Positions 48,419 to 60,709 of a stretch of 64,000 bases of DNA are shown in pieces. The translations under genes were made by a program, and so were the position numbers. Position 1 is the stretch's first letter, and each line of letters begins with the position of its first letter. The stretch spans positions 1 through 64,000 of the forward strand of contig ONCP01000016.1 in the NCBI GenBank assembly GCA_900316385.1. Reading direction: 5' to 3'. The notes beneath the pieces are model-generated. The model was not told the origin of the DNA and searched no databases. It saw nothing but the letters and a program-made list of their open reading frames with translations. The DNA is from an uncultured Eubacteriales bacterium. Lineage in GTDB: Bacteria; Bacillota; Clostridia; Oscillospirales; Acutalibacteraceae.

Positions 48419-49300
48419 TCATTCTTCCCTCTCCGTGTAGTTTCCGAGAAAGCTGAACTCGGGCATTTCGTCACTCAGGCGGCAAATCAGCTCGGTGACG
48501 CCCTCGCTCCCGACGCTTCCCGAAAAATCGAGATAGAAAAGGTACTCAAAATCCTTGCCCGAAACGGGTCTGCTCTCGATTTTCGTAAGGTTCAGCCCGA
48601 GCGCGTCGAACCGACCGAGCATATGGAACAAAGCGCCCGTAACGTGCGGCAGTGAAAAGCAGAGGCTGACCTTGTTGGCGCCGTCCGAGATATACAGCGT
48701 GCGCGATATCACGATGAAGCGCGTGGTGTTGTACGGATTGTCCTGAAGATGATAATCAAGCGCCTTCAGACCGTATTCCTCGGCGGCTCTCCGCGAGCAG
48801 ATCGCCGCGAGGTTGAGGCGCTTTTCCCTTGCGGTCTCAAGCGCGGCGACGGCGGTGTTGGAGCAGGACAAGGTCTCATAGCCGTTTTTTGTCGTGTAGC
48901 CCTCGCACTGAGAAAGCGCCTGAGGGTGGGAGATGACCTTTTCGATATCGCCGAGCTCCGATTGTCTGAGCCCCGCGAGGCAGTAATCAATCTTCATATC
49001 GAGCGCGCCGACGATGTAGAAGCGGTAGCGAAGAATGAGATCGTAAACCGCCGACACCGAGCCTGCCGTGGAGTTCTCCACAGGCAGAACGCCGTAGTCG
49101 CACTCGCCGCGCTCCACCGCCTTGAAAACGTCCTCAAACGTCTTGTAAGGCACAAGCAGGCTTTCGGGGAACAGCCGTCCCGCCGCCTCGTGGGAGTTCG
49201 CTCCCTTTATCCCCTGATACGCCGCGCGAGCGCGCGAGGCTTCGGGCAGGGGGCGCGCGTTCCCGATGATTTCACGCAGAGCGTTGCTTTTTGTTTTCAT
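48419..49300 (-). CDS. pheA: Prephenate dehydratase
   Basis: A 293-residue monofunctional PheA converting prephenate to phenylpyruvate. The PDT domain shows [34 protein letters not shown] and the catalytic Thr in [11 protein letters not shown]. The ACT domain follows ([24 protein letters not shown]), which binds phenylalanine for feedback inhibition. ATG 49300 overlaps the aroF stop by four bases, so the two are translationally coupled and share the Phe leader upstream of aroF. Confidence 0.94.
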   Translation of the reverse strand: MKTKSNALREIIGNARPLPEASRARAAYQGIKGANSHEAAGRLFPESLLVPYKTFEDVFKAVERGECDYGVLPVENSTAGSVSAVYDLILRYRFYIVGALDMKIDYCLAGLRQSELGDIEKVISHPQALSQCEGYTTKNGYETLSCSNTAVAALETAREKRLNLAAICSRRAAEEYGLKALDYHLQDNPYNTTRFIVISRTLYISDGANKVSLCFSLPHVTGALFHMLGRFDALGLNLTKIESRPVSGKDFEYLFYLDFSGSVGSEGVTELICRLSDEMPEFSFLGNYTEREE

Positions 49301-50304
49301 TTCATACTCTCCTTCAACGCGAATATTCTCCCCGCGACCTGCTCAAACTGCTTCGGCGTGAGCGACTGCGCGCCGTCGGAAAGCGCGTGCTGGGGGTCGT
49401 TGTGGACTTCGATGATCAGTCCGTCGGCGCCTGCCGCGACAGCCGCCATCGCGAGCGGCTCAACGAGCCAGCTCTTGCCCGACGCGTGGCTTGGATCGAC
49501 GACGACGGGAAGGTGCGAAAGCTTTTTGACGATGGGTATCGCGGCGATATCGAGCGTGTTGCGCGTATAGGTCTCGTAAGTCCTGATACCGCGCTCACAG
49601 AGGATAACGTTATCGTTACCGCCTGCCATAATATACTCGGCGCTCATAAGCCATTCCTCGATCGTCGCGGACAGACCGCGCTTGAGCAGGATCGGCTTTT
49701 TTGTTTTTCCCAGCTCGCGCAGAAGGTCGAAGTTCTGCATATTTCTGGCGCCGACCTGAATGACGTCCACGTTCTCGAACATATCTATGTGCTCGGTCCT
49801 CATTATCTCGGTGACGATCGGAAGCCCCGTTTCCTTTCTCGCGAGCTTGAGCAGGTCAAGCCCCTCGGATTTAAGCCCCTGAAACGCGTAGGGCGAGGTT
49901 CTCGGCTTGAACGCTCCGCCGCGAAGCATAGCGGCGCCCGATTTTTTGACCGACCGCGCGATCTCAACGATCTGCTCCTCGCTCTCGACAGAGCACGGGC
50001 CTGCCATAACGCACAGGCTTCCGTCGCCGATACTGACATTGTCGCTGATTTTGACAACGGTGTTCTCGGGGTGGAATTTGCGGTTCGCCTTTTTGTACGG
50101 CTCCTGAACGCGCTTTACGCTCTCGACGATATCCTGAGCGTCAATGTACTCGATATCGACGGTGTGAGTGTCGCCGATAAGACCGAGCACGGTGGAATGC
50201 ACTCCGTCCCAGCGGTTGACCTTGACGTGGTAATTGGAGCGCAGTCTGTCCTCGAAAAGCGCGATCCGCTCGGGCGGTGTTGACGGTTTTAATACAATGA
50301 TCAT
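49297..50304 (-). CDS. aroF: 3-deoxy-7-phosphoheptulonate synthase (DAHP synthase, AroF/AroG-beta type)
   Basis: First enzyme of the shikimate pathway, 335 residues. The N-terminal about 70 residues are the small regulatory domain of this subclass ([21 protein letters not shown]). The KDO8P-synthase-like barrel follows: [56 protein letters not shown] and [12 protein letters not shown] 50304 follows AAAGGAG; frame upstream belongs to the leader. Operon aroF-pheA channels flux to phenylalanine. Confidence 0.94.
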   Translation of the reverse strand: MIIVLKPSTPPERIALFEDRLRSNYHVKVNRWDGVHSTVLGLIGDTHTVDIEYIDAQDIVESVKRVQEPYKKANRKFHPENTVVKISDNVSIGDGSLCVMAGPCSVESEEQIVEIARSVKKSGAAMLRGGAFKPRTSPYAFQGLKSEGLDLLKLARKETGLPIVTEIMRTEHIDMFENVDVIQVGARNMQNFDLLRELGKTKKPILLKRGLSATIEEWLMSAEYIMAGGNDNVILCERGIRTYETYTRNTLDIAAIPIVKKLSHLPVVVDPSHASGKSWLVEPLAMAAVAAGADGLIIEVHNDPQHALSDGAQSLTPKQFEQVAGRIFALKESMK

Positions 50305-50331
50305 ATCTGTTTCTCCTTTAAAAAGTTTTTT

Positions 50332-50378
50332 ACATAAAAAGATCGGGTGCCGCATTCGGTCAAAATGCAGCGCCCGAT
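50332..50378 (-). terminator. Attenuator terminator of aroF-pheA
   Basis: On the minus strand ATCGGGCGCTGCATT (50378-50364) pairs with AATGCGGCACCCGAT (50356-50342), loop TTGACCG, then CTTTTT. Position, strength and the Phe-rich leader upstream mark it as an attenuator. Confidence 0.85.
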
Positions 50379-50404
50379 GTGAATTCTCTGTATCTCTCAC
50401 ATTA

Positions 50405-50494
50405 TCAGCACAGCAAATTGACCCTACCGCCCGTAAAGGCTGTAAAGCTGAATGTAAAGCTGAAGCTGTTAGCTGTGTAAAGAACGTTTTTCAT
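50405..50494 (-). CDS. Phenylalanine-rich leader peptide (29 residues)
   Basis: ATG 50494 after CGGAG. The peptide has Phe at 11, 13, 15, 17 and 20 ([11 protein letters not shown]) plus one Tyr. GGTCAA within its last codons (50423-50418) can pair with TTGACC in the attenuator loop (50363-50358), extended by GC...GC pairs, giving the alternative antiterminator. Equivalent to PheL of enterobacteria in logic, though not in sequence. Confidence 0.85.
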   Translation of the reverse strand: MKNVLYTANSFSFTFSFTAFTGGRVNLLC

Positions 50495-50530
50495 GTTATT
50501 CTCCGATACTTTATCGTTTTATTGTGCTAA

Positions 50531-50559
50531 ATTATAAACCCGTCCTTCGGATTTGTCAA
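50531..50559 (-). promoter_or_regulatory. Consensus promoter of the Phe leader-aroF-pheA operon
   Basis: Minus-strand TTGACA (50559-50554), 17-bp spacer, TATAAT (50536-50531). Confidence 0.9.
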
Positions 50560-50576
50560 GCATATTTCTGAATTTT

Positions 50577-52172
<1,596 letters not shown>

Positions 52173-52308
52173 TTAAATTGTCCGCGTCAAACGTGAACGT
52201 TCCTTTCTAAAGTTTCATATCCCCCATACCGCGCTTTCGCTATCGAGCTGTGGATAATGAGGACACGCTCTGCCAAAAAATTTCTATTTCAAATCGCGCG
52301 TCGCCGAT

Positions 52309-53793
52309 TTACAGATTACTGTACCCCATAAGGCTTTCGTCGACCTCGCGCGCGCAGTCGCGTCCGTCGCGGATCGCCCTGACGACGAGCGACTGACCGC
52401 TGTGCATATCGCCCGCGGTAAAGACGTTCTCAACGCTTGTTCTGTGGGAACCGTTCTCGCCCCTGACGTTGGTTCTCGCGTCCAGCTCAACGCCGAACTC
52501 CGAGGTAACGTAGCTCTCGCTGCCGAGGAAGCCCGCCGCGATCAAAACAAGCTCGGCTTCGACCTCGCGCTCGCTGCCCTCGACCTCTTTCATATTCATT
52601 CTGCCTGTTTTTTCGTCCTTTTCAAAGCTGAGGCTCACGAGCACGGCGCCCCTGAGACTGCCGTTCTCGTCTTTAATAAACTTTTTGACGGTCGTCTGAT
52701 AGATCCGCGGATCGGCGCCGTAAACCGCTGCCGCCTCCTCCTGACCGTAATCGGTCTTGCAGACGCGCGGCCACTGAGGCCACGGGTTGTTTTCCGCCCT
52801 TGTGTCGGGGAGCTTGGGCATCATCTCAAGCTGGAGCACGCTTTTCGCGCCGTGGCGCACGCAGGTCCCGACGCAGTCGTTGCCCGTGTCGCCGCCGCCG
52901 ATAACGATGACGTTCTTATCCTTCGCGGAGATGAAGGTGCCCTCCTTAAGTCCGTTGTCGAGCAGAGCCTTTGTGGTGGATTTGAGAAAATCCACAGCGA
53001 AATACACGCCCTCGGCATCTCTGCCCTCAACCTTGATATCGCGCGGATTTGACGCTCCGCACGCGAGAACGATCCTGTCAAACTGCTCTTTTAATTCCTT
53101 GAAGGAAATATCTTTGCCGACGTTCACGCAGGTTCTGAACTCTACGCCCTCAGCCTTCATAATATCTATCCTGCGGTCGATCACGGATTTTTCGAGCTTC
53201 ATATTCGGAATACCGTACATCATCAGACCGCCGACCCTGTCGCTGCGCTCAAAGACGGTTACGCTGTGACCGCGTCGGTTGAGCCTGTCGGCTGCCGCGA
53301 GCCCCGAGGGACCCGAGCCGATAACGGCGACCTTCTTGCCTGTCCTGACCTTTGGCGGACAGGCGGCAGCCCAGCCGTTTTTGTACGCCGCCTCAACAAT
53401 GGCGTACTCGTTGTTGCGCACGGTAACTGCGTCGCCGTTCGCGCCGCAGGTGCACGCCTTCTCGCAAAGCGCGGGACAAACTCTGGAGGTAAACTCGGGA
53501 AAATTGTTAGTACTTCTGAGCCGTCTGTACGCCTGCTCAAGATTACCTCTGTAAATCAGGTCGTTCCACTCGGGGATAAGGTTGTTGAGCGGACATCCGC
53601 TGATCATTCCGCCGATATTCATACCCGACTGGCAGAACGGCACGCCGCACTCCATACAGCGGGCGGCCTGTTTTCTGCGCTCCTCGGGAGAAAGCAGCTC
53701 GTGAAATTCGTTAAAATTCTTAATGCGTTCGCTGACGGAGAAGGCGCGGGTCTCCTCACGCTCATATTCCAAAAATCCTGTGGGCTTTCCCAT
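52309..53793 (-). CDS. gltD: Glutamate synthase (NADPH) small subunit
   Basis: A 494-residue flavoprotein passing electrons from NADPH to GltB. The N-terminal cysteine clusters for 4Fe-4S centres are present (AARCMECGVPFCQ, CPALCEKACTC), then the FAD site VAVIGSGPSGLAAADRL and the NADPH site VIVIGGGDTGNDCVGT. ATG 53793 overlaps the gltB stop by one base (TAATG). Together they form the GOGAT half of nitrogen assimilation. Confidence 0.95.
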   Translation of the reverse strand: MGKPTGFLEYEREETRAFSVSERIKNFNEFHELLSPEERRKQAARCMECGVPFCQSGMNIGGMISGCPLNNLIPEWNDLIYRGNLEQAYRRLRSTNNFPEFTSRVCPALCEKACTCGANGDAVTVRNNEYAIVEAAYKNGWAAACPPKVRTGKKVAVIGSGPSGLAAADRLNRRGHSVTVFERSDRVGGLMMYGIPNMKLEKSVIDRRIDIMKAEGVEFRTCVNVGKDISFKELKEQFDRIVLACGASNPRDIKVEGRDAEGVYFAVDFLKSTTKALLDNGLKEGTFISAKDKNVIVIGGGDTGNDCVGTCVRHGAKSVLQLEMMPKLPDTRAENNPWPQWPRVCKTDYGQEEAAAVYGADPRIYQTTVKKFIKDENGSLRGAVLVSLSFEKDEKTGRMNMKEVEGSEREVEAELVLIAAGFLGSESYVTSEFGVELDARTNVRGENGSHRTSVENVFTAGDMHSGQSLVVRAIRDGRDCAREVDESLMGYSNL

Positions 53794-56700
53794 TACTGCT
53801 CCTCCTTTATCAATGTGTAAAACGCTTCTATCTTCGCCTCGTCGGGCTCAAGGCCCTTTGCCTCGTTCTTGGCGATCTCCTCTGTGATCCTCTTGTAATC
53901 GTGAGGGATTATCTTCTTGAACAGCGGCAGATACGCGCCGAAATCAGCAAGTATCCTCCTGCCCTTTTCACTGCCCGTCGCCTCGACGTGCTCCGAAATG
54001 AGGGCTTTGAGCTTTTCGACGTCCGCCTTCTCGTGAAGCTCGGAGCACTCGACAAGCTCCTTGTTGAGCCTGCGGTAGAGGTGGTGGTGCTCGTCAAGCA
54101 CATAGGCGATACCGCCCGACATACCCGCGGCAAAGTTTTTGCCCGTTTTGCCGAGAACGACTACCGTGCCGCCTGTCATATACTCACAGCCGTGGTCGCC
54201 GACGCCCTCGACAACAGCGGTCGCGCCCGAATTTCTGACGCAGAAGCGCTCGCCCGCGACGCCGTTGATAAACGCCTTGCCGCTTGTCGCGCCGTAGAGG
54301 GCGACGTTGCCGACGATGATGTTATCCTCCGCGGTGAACTTCGATTTTTTCGGAGGATAAAGCACGAGCTTTCCTCCCGAAAGTCCCTTGCCGAAGTAGT
54401 CGTTTGAGTCGCCCTCAAGCTCTAAGGTCAGACCGTTCGGAATGAACGCGCCGAAGCTCTGTCCGCCCGCGCCGTCACACTTGACTTTGAAGCTGTCCTC
54501 GGCAAGCGAGGCTCCGAATTTCTTGGTCAGCTCGGAGCCGAACGCCGTACCGAGAGAACGATCGGTGTTCTTTATTTTCAGCTCAAGCGACTGCTTTCCC
54601 TTTTTGGTGAGGCTGAACTTCTTTTCGAGCACGCGCTCGTCGAGAGTTTCGGAAAGCCTGAAGTCGTAGAGCTTCTTGTTGTGGTATTCTTCCTTTTCTC
54701 CTTGGAAATCAGCTTCAAGGATCGCCGAAAGGTCGATCTTACGCTGATCCTCGGTGAGGTCGTCCTTCTTTCTCAGCAGATCCGTCCTGCCGACGAGCTC
54801 ATCGACCGAGCGCACGCCGAGCCTAGACATATACTCCCTTAACTCCTGCGCGATGAAGCGCATAAAGTTAGCTACATACTCGGGCTTGCCCTTAAAGCGT
54901 TTTCTTAGCTCGGGGTTCTGAGTAGCGACGCCGAAGGGACAGGTGTCGAGGTTGCAAACGCGCATCATAGCGCAGCCGAGAGTAACGAGCGGAGCCGTGG
55001 CAAAGCCGAATTCCTCGGCTCCGAGGATAGCGGCGACGGCAACGTCGCGGCCTGTCATCAGCTTGCCGTCGGTCTCGATGACGACCTTGTTTCTGAGATT
55101 GTTCATAATAAGGGTCTGATGAGCCTCGGCAAGGCCGAGCTCCCACGGCAGACCCGCGTTATAGATCGAGCTTCTGGGAGCGGCGCCCGTGCCGCCGTCG
55201 TGTCCCGAGATCAGAATAACGCCCGCGCCTGCCTTGGCAACGCCCGCGGCGACCGTGCCTACGCCGCACTCGGAAACGAGCTTGACGGAGATACGCGCGT
55301 TTTTGTTGGCGTTCTTGAGGTCATAAATGAGCTGAGCAAGATCCTCGATCGAATAGATATCGTGATGAGGCGGAGGCGAGATCAGCGACACACCGGGGGT
55401 GGAATGTCTTGTTTTCGCGATCCACGGATAAACCTTCATTCCGGGAAGATGACCGCCCTCGCCGGGCTTCGCGCCCTGAGCCATTTTGATCTGGAGCTCA
55501 TCGGCGGAGTTGAGATACTCGCTCGTTACGCCGAAGCGACCCGACGCTACCTGCTTGATCGCGGAACAGCGGTTGTTCTTTGTGCCCTTTGTGGCAAGAC
55601 GCTCGGGGCTTTCGCCGCCCTCGCCCGAGTTTGATTTTCCGTGGAGCATATTCATCGCGAGGGCAAGCGCCTCGTGAGCCTCCTGAGAGATCGAGCCGTA
55701 GGACATCGCGCCCGTCTTGAAGCGGCGAACGATATCCTCAACGCTCTCCACCTCGTCAAGCGGAACGGGATTTTCGGCGTAGTTGAAGTCGAGCAGTCCG
55801 CGCAGGCTGACGGGGCTCATCTCCTCCGTGATCATATGAGTGTACTTTTTAAACAGCTCGTAATCGCCCGTGCGCGCGGCTGTCTGTAAAGTGTGGATAG
55901 TCTGCGGATTGTAGAGGTGCTCCTCCTTGCCGCTTCTGAATTTGTGACTGCCGCGGGACGGAAGCTGAGCGCCCGTCTCGAGCCCGAGCGGATCGAACGC
56001 GGCTGTGTGGAGCCTGTCGACCGTCTTTTCAATATCCTTGAGCGTGACGCCGCCGACTCTGCTGACGGTGCCCGTGAAATAATTATCGATAACGTCCGCG
56101 CCTATGCCGACCGCCTCAAAGATCTGAGAGCCGAGGTAGGACTGGATCGTTGAAATACCCATTTTTGAGGCGATCTTTACGATACCGTGGAGCACCGCGT
56201 CGTCATAATCGCTGACGGCGGCATAGTAGTCCTTGTCGAGCAGATCGTCGTGGATGAGCTCGTGGATCGTCTCCTGAGCGAGATAGGGGTTGATCGCCGT
56301 TGCGCCGTAGCCGAGCAGTGTGGCGAAGTGGTGCACCTCTCTGGGCTCCGCGCTCTCGAGCACGATGGAAAGCGAGGTCCTGCGCTTTGAGGTGACAAGG
56401 TGCTGGTGAAGCGCCGAGACAGCCAGCAGCGACGGGATCGCGAGGTGGTTCTCGTCCACGCCCCTGTCGGAGAGGATAAGAATGTTGGCGCCGTCCTTGT
56501 ACGCCTTGTCAGCCTCGATGTAGAGGCGCTTTATCGCCTTTACGAGCGAGGTGTTTTTATAGTAAAGGATCGGGATCACAGCGACCTTAAAGCCGCTCTC
56601 CCTCATATTTTTGAGCTTTAATATATCCGTTGAGGAAAGGATGGGGTTGTTGATCTTGATGACCTTGCAGTTTTCGGGCTTTTCCTCAAGGATATTGCCC

Positions 56701-58313
56701 GACTCGCCGAGATAAACCGTTGTGGAGGTAACGATCTCCTCTCTTATCGCGTCGATAGGAGGATTGGTTACCTGAGCGAAGAGCTGCTTGAAGTAGTTGA
56801 ACAGCGGCTGAGGCTCGTGTGACAGCGGAGGGATCGGGCTGTCGGTGCCCATTGAGGCGATCTGCTCCGAGCCGTTCTTCGCCATCGGCAGAATCGAGGT
56901 CATAACGTCCTCGTAGGTGTAGCCGAAAGCCTTCTGGAGCTTCTTTCGCTCGGCGCGGTGATGCTCGGCGACCTTGAGGTTCGGGATCCTCAGATCCTTG
57001 AGCTTGACAAGGTTGCTGTCCAGCCACTCGCCGTAGGGCTGACGCGACGCGTAACGCGACTTGAGCTCGTCGTCGTCGATCAGCTCGCCCTTGACGGTGT
57101 CCACGAGAAGCATTTTTCCGGGACGGAGCCTGTCTTTTTTGACAACTCTTTCGGGCTCGATCGGAAGCGCTCCGACCTCGGAGGAAAGAATGAGGTTGTC
57201 ATCGTCGGTGATATAGTATCTGGAAGGTCTGAGACCGTTTCTGTCGAGCACCGCGCCCATGATATCGCCGTCGGAGAAAAGGATCGAGGCGGGGCCGTCC
57301 CACGGCTCCATCATCGTGGCGTAATACTGGTAGAAATCCTTTTTCTTTCGGCTCATAGTGCCGTTTCTGTCCCACGGCTCGGGGATCGTGATCATAACCG
57401 CGAGCGGAAGATCCATTCCGCTCATAACGAGGAACTCGAGCGTGTTGTCGAGCATAGCGGAGTCCGATCCCTCGGCGTTGACAACGGGGATGACCTTGTC
57501 AAGGTCGCCCTTGAGGTGCTCGCTTCTCATATTCTCCTCGCGCGCGAGCATTTTGTCGGCGTTGCCGCGGATAGTGTTGATCTCGCCGTTGTGGACTATC
57601 ATTCTGTTGGGATGAGCGCGCTCCCAGCTCGGGTTCGTGTTTGTGGAAAAACGTGAATGTACAAGCGCGATGGCGCCCTCAAAGTCCTCGTCGCGCAGAT
57701 CGTTGAAGAAATTCCTCAGATCGCCGACAAGGAACATACCCTTATATACTATGGTTCTTGACGAGAGCGAAACAACGTAGGTGTCCTCGTTGCTCTGCTC
57801 GAATATTTTACGCGCGACATAAAGTCTGCGGTCAAACTCAAGACCGCGCTTTACTCCCTCGGGGCGCTCGATAAAGCACTGCTGGATGTTGGGCATACAC
57901 TCGAACGCGCGGCTGCCGATCGCCTTTTCATCGTAAGGAACCTTTCTCCAGCCGAGGATCTTAAGCCCCTCCTTCTCGGCGATTATCTCAAACATCTTCT
58001 TAGCCTGATTCCTTAACAGCCAGTTCTGCGGGAAAAAGAACATTCCCACCGCGTAGTCGCGCTCGCCGCCGAGCGTCAAGCCGATCTGTGAAGCCGCCTT
58101 GCTGAAGAATTTGTGGGATATCTGAAGCAGGATACCGACGCCGTCGCCTGTTTTGCCCTCGGCGTCCTTGCCCGCGCGGTGCTCGAGCGTCTCGACTATG
58201 GTCAGAGCGTTCTCCACCGTTTTGTGAGATTTCTCTCCCTTGATATTGACAACAGCGCCGATACCGCAGTTGTCGTGCTCGAACCGCGGAGAGTAAAGAC
58301 CCTTTGCCGTCAT
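53793..58313 (-). CDS. gltB: Glutamate synthase large subunit
   Basis: A 1506-residue GOGAT alpha subunit. Order: class II glutaminase with nucleophile Cys16 (FEHDNCGIGAV) after a short propeptide; central domain; FMN-binding synthase domain (SGHDGGTGAAPRSSI); 3Fe-4S cysteines in CAMMRVCNLDTCPFGVATQ; and the C-terminal GXGXG beta helix. It turns 2-oxoglutarate and glutamine into two glutamates. ATG 58313 follows AAAGGATTG; an upstream in-frame ATG is less likely. Divergent from glnN with a consensus promoter and a TTGCAA site. Confidence 0.95.
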   Translation of the reverse strand: MTAKGLYSPRFEHDNCGIGAVVNIKGEKSHKTVENALTIVETLEHRAGKDAEGKTGDGVGILLQISHKFFSKAASQIGLTLGGERDYAVGMFFFPQNWLLRNQAKKMFEIIAEKEGLKILGWRKVPYDEKAIGSRAFECMPNIQQCFIERPEGVKRGLEFDRRLYVARKIFEQSNEDTYVVSLSSRTIVYKGMFLVGDLRNFFNDLRDEDFEGAIALVHSRFSTNTNPSWERAHPNRMIVHNGEINTIRGNADKMLAREENMRSEHLKGDLDKVIPVVNAEGSDSAMLDNTLEFLVMSGMDLPLAVMITIPEPWDRNGTMSRKKKDFYQYYATMMEPWDGPASILFSDGDIMGAVLDRNGLRPSRYYITDDDNLILSSEVGALPIEPERVVKKDRLRPGKMLLVDTVKGELIDDDELKSRYASRQPYGEWLDSNLVKLKDLRIPNLKVAEHHRAERKKLQKAFGYTYEDVMTSILPMAKNGSEQIASMGTDSPIPPLSHEPQPLFNYFKQLFAQVTNPPIDAIREEIVTSTTVYLGESGNILEEKPENCKVIKINNPILSSTDILKLKNMRESGFKVAVIPILYYKNTSLVKAIKRLYIEADKAYKDGANILILSDRGVDENHLAIPSLLAVSALHQHLVTSKRRTSLSIVLESAEPREVHHFATLLGYGATAINPYLAQETIHELIHDDLLDKDYYAAVSDYDDAVLHGIVKIASKMGISTIQSYLGSQIFEAVGIGADVIDNYFTGTVSRVGGVTLKDIEKTVDRLHTAAFDPLGLETGAQLPSRGSHKFRSGKEEHLYNPQTIHTLQTAARTGDYELFKKYTHMITEEMSPVSLRGLLDFNYAENPVPLDEVESVEDIVRRFKTGAMSYGSISQEAHEALALAMNMLHGKSNSGEGGESPERLATKGTKNNRCSAIKQVASGRFGVTSEYLNSADELQIKMAQGAKPGEGGHLPGMKVYPWIAKTRHSTPGVSLISPPPHHDIYSIEDLAQLIYDLKNANKNARISVKLVSECGVGTVAAGVAKAGAGVILISGHDGGTGAAPRSSIYNAGLPWELGLAEAHQTLIMNNLRNKVVIETDGKLMTGRDVAVAAILGAEEFGFATAPLVTLGCAMMRVCNLDTCPFGVATQNPELRKRFKGKPEYVANFMRFIAQELREYMSRLGVRSVDELVGRTDLLRKKDDLTEDQRKIDLSAILEADFQGEKEEYHNKKLYDFRLSETLDERVLEKKFSLTKKGKQSLELKIKNTDRSLGTAFGSELTKKFGASLAEDSFKVKCDGAGGQSFGAFIPNGLTLELEGDSNDYFGKGLSGGKLVLYPPKKSKFTAEDNIIVGNVALYGATSGKAFINGVAGERFCVRNSGATAVVEGVGDHGCEYMTGGTVVVLGKTGKNFAAGMSGGIAYVLDEHHHLYRRLNKELVECSELHEKADVEKLKALISEHVEATGSEKGRRILADFGAYLPLFKKIIPHDYKRITEEIAKNEAKGLEPDEAKIEAFYTLIKEEQ

Positions 58314-58346
58314 AATTATCAATCCTTTCCATTCATCAATGTCAGC

Positions 58347-58389
58347 ATTATACATCTACGGCGAAGGATTGTCAATACAAAATTGCAAT
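58347..58389 (-). promoter_or_regulatory. Promoter of gltBD with upstream ATTGCAAT palindrome
   Basis: Minus-strand TTGACA (58375-58370), 17-bp spacer, TATAAT (58352-58347). ATTGCAAT (58382-58389) lies six bases upstream of the -35. Confidence 0.85.
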
Positions 58390-58455
58390 ATTTATGTGAG
58401 AAAAATTCAAAATCATTCGTTTTCTTAATATAATTGAAAGGCGTACGAAAAAATA

Positions 58456-58519
58456 TTGCAAGAAAAATAAAAAAAGTTGCAAAAACCTCTTGACAAACGA
58501 AAATAGTTAGTGTATACTT
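58456..58519 (+). promoter_or_regulatory. Promoter of glnN with TTGCAA sites
   Basis: TTGACA (58490-58495), 18-bp spacer, TATACT (58514-58519). TTGCAA occurs at 58456-58461 and 58477-58482, the latter seven bases upstream of the -35. Confidence 0.8.
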
Positions 58520-58534
58520 ACGTCATAACACAGC

Positions 58535-58581
58535 AAGGGCGCTGAAACCGTCAGGTTCTCGGCGCCCTTGCCTTTGTTTAC
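58535..58581 (+). terminator. Leader hairpin before glnN (possible attenuator)
   Basis: CAAGGGCGC (58535-58543) / GCGCCCTTG (58563-58571) with an inner AACC/GGTT stem, then CCTTTGTTT. It lies between the promoter and the start codon, so it must be read through for glnN to be expressed. Confidence 0.6.
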
Positions 58582-58606
58582 AGCTATACAGAATGGAGTG
58601 TGTATT

Positions 58607-60697
58607 ATGAAAAACGTATCGGAATACTTCGGTATGAACGTATTTAACGACAGGAAGATGCAGGAAAGGCTTCCTAAATCCACCTACAAGGCTCTCAGAA
58701 AGACTATCGAGAGCGGCGAGGCGCTTGACCTGAGCGTGGCTAACGTAGTAGCCAACGCGATGAAGGACTGGGCAGTCGAGATGGGCTGCACTCATTACAC
58801 CCATTGGTTCCAGCCTATGACGGGCGTTACCGCCGAGAAGCACGACAGCTTTATCTGTCCCAACGGCGACGGCGAGGTAATTATGGAGTTCTCGGGCAAG
58901 GAGCTGATCAAGGGCGAGCCCGACGCCTCATCCTTCCCCTCGGGCGGCATCAGAGCCACCTTTGAGGCGAGAGGCTACACAACATGGGACCCCACGTCCC
59001 CTGCCTTTATCAGAGATAAAACCTTGTATATCCCGACCGCGTTCTGTTCATATACGGGCGAGGTACTGGACAAGAAAACTCCTCTGCTGCGCTCAATGGA
59101 GAAGCTCAGCTCACAGGCAGTCAAGGTGCTCAATCTTCTCGGCAAGACCGACGTACGCAGAGTCACCACCACGGTCGGCCCCGAGCAGGAATACTTCCTT
59201 ATAGATAAAGAAATGTACGACAAGCGCCCCGACCTTATCTTTACGGGCAGAACGCTTTTCGGAGCGATGGCTCCCAAGGGTCAGGAGCTCGACGACCACT
59301 ACTTCGGCTCGATCAAGTCAAGAGTTTCGGCGTTTATGCACGACCTTGACGAGGAGCTGTGGAAGCTCGGCGTTTACGCAAAGACAAAGCACAACGAGGT
59401 CGCTCCCTCACAGCACGAGCTTGCTCCGATCTTCACCACCTCTAACATCGCGACCGACCACAACGAGCTGTGTATGGAGGTTATGAAAAAGACAGCCGAG
59501 AAGCACGGACTTGTGTGCCTGCTTCACGAAAAGCCCTTCGCGGGCGTAAACGGCTCGGGCAAGCACAACAACTGGTCGATCTCGACCGACACGGGCGAGA
59601 ACCTGCTCAGCCCCGGAAAGGCTCCCGAGGACAATTTACAGTTCCAGCTCTTCCTCTCAGCGGTAGTCAAGGCGGTTGACGAATATCAGGATCTGCTCAG
59701 GATCACGGTAGCGTCGGCAGGCAACGACCACAGGCTCGGAGCAAACGAGGCTCCGCCCGCGATCATCTCGATGTATCTCGGCGACGACCTCGGAGCGCTG
59801 GTAGAGAGCATTATCGAGGGCAAGGACTACAAGAGCCACAAGGCGGCGAGAATGGAAACAGGCGTAGACGCTCTGCCCGATTTCAAGAAAGACAACTCCG
59901 ACAGAAACCGAACCTCTCCGTTCGCGTTCACGGGCAACAAGTTTGAGTTCAGAGCGCTCGGCTCCTCTCTCAACATCGCGTGCCCCAACTATATGCTCAA
60001 CACAATGGTAGCTCAGGAGCTCAGCGAGTTCTACGAGGAGCTCAAGGCTTCCGAAAATCTTGAGGCTGACCTCAAGGCGCTCATCAAGAAAGTCCTCACC
60101 GAACACAAGAGGATCATCTTCAACGGCGACAACTACTCCGACGAGTGGGTCAAGGAAGCCGAAAGACGCGGCCTGTGCAACTACAAGAGCCTTCCCGAGG
60201 CTATGGAGCACTACATCGACAAAAAGAACGTCGATCTCTTCGCTCTCAACGGTATCGTAACCGAGGCGGAGATGAAGGCGCGCTACGAGATCGAGCTTGA
60301 GCAGTACTCAAAGCTTCTCAACATCGAGGCGCTGACTATGCTCGATATGGCGAAGAAGGACATCGCCCCCGCGGTTATGGCGTTTGTCAAGGAGCTCGCC
60401 GAAAGCGTAGCGGTCAAGAAGAGCGTTTCGCAGAGCATTTCCACCTATGCGGAGGAGAGCCTGCTCGAAAGCCTCAGCTCAAAGCTCGAAGCGTTCGTAA
60501 AGAAAACCTCACAGCTTGAAGCCGCGGTCAAGGGCGCGTGCGAGGTAAACGGCAACCTTGAGCTTGCCAAATATTACAGAAACAGCGTATTTACGCAGAT
60601 GAACGAGCTCAGAGAGCTCGGCGACAGTATGGAAAAGGAAACCTCGGCTCAGTACTGGCCTTATCCGTCCTACGGAGAGATCCTTTTCGGAGTATAA
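58607..60697 (+). CDS. glnN: Glutamine synthetase type III
   Basis: A 696-residue GSIII; GSI is about 450 residues, GSIII about 700. It makes glutamine from glutamate, ammonia and ATP. Family marks: [73 protein letters not shown] and [15 protein letters not shown] 58607 follows TGGAG; codons upstream belong to the leader hairpin. It is divergent from gltBD and followed by amt, giving a complete GS-GOGAT module with ammonium uptake. Confidence 0.95.
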   Translation: MKNVSEYFGMNVFNDRKMQERLPKSTYKALRKTIESGEALDLSVANVVANAMKDWAVEMGCTHYTHWFQPMTGVTAEKHDSFICPNGDGEVIMEFSGKELIKGEPDASSFPSGGIRATFEARGYTTWDPTSPAFIRDKTLYIPTAFCSYTGEVLDKKTPLLRSMEKLSSQAVKVLNLLGKTDVRRVTTTVGPEQEYFLIDKEMYDKRPDLIFTGRTLFGAMAPKGQELDDHYFGSIKSRVSAFMHDLDEELWKLGVYAKTKHNEVAPSQHELAPIFTTSNIATDHNELCMEVMKKTAEKHGLVCLLHEKPFAGVNGSGKHNNWSISTDTGENLLSPGKAPEDNLQFQLFLSAVVKAVDEYQDLLRITVASAGNDHRLGANEAPPAIISMYLGDDLGALVESIIEGKDYKSHKAARMETGVDALPDFKKDNSDRNRTSPFAFTGNKFEFRALGSSLNIACPNYMLNTMVAQELSEFYEELKASENLEADLKALIKKVLTEHKRIIFNGDNYSDEWVKEAERRGLCNYKSLPEAMEHYIDKKNVDLFALNGIVTEAEMKARYEIELEQYSKLLNIEALTMLDMAKKDIAPAVMAFVKELAESVAVKKSVSQSISTYAEESLLESLSSKLEAFVKKTSQLEAAVKGACEVNGNLELAKYYRNSVFTQMNELRELGDSMEKETSAQYWPYPSYGEILFGV

Positions 60698-60709
60698 AGA
60701 AAAAGGCAC

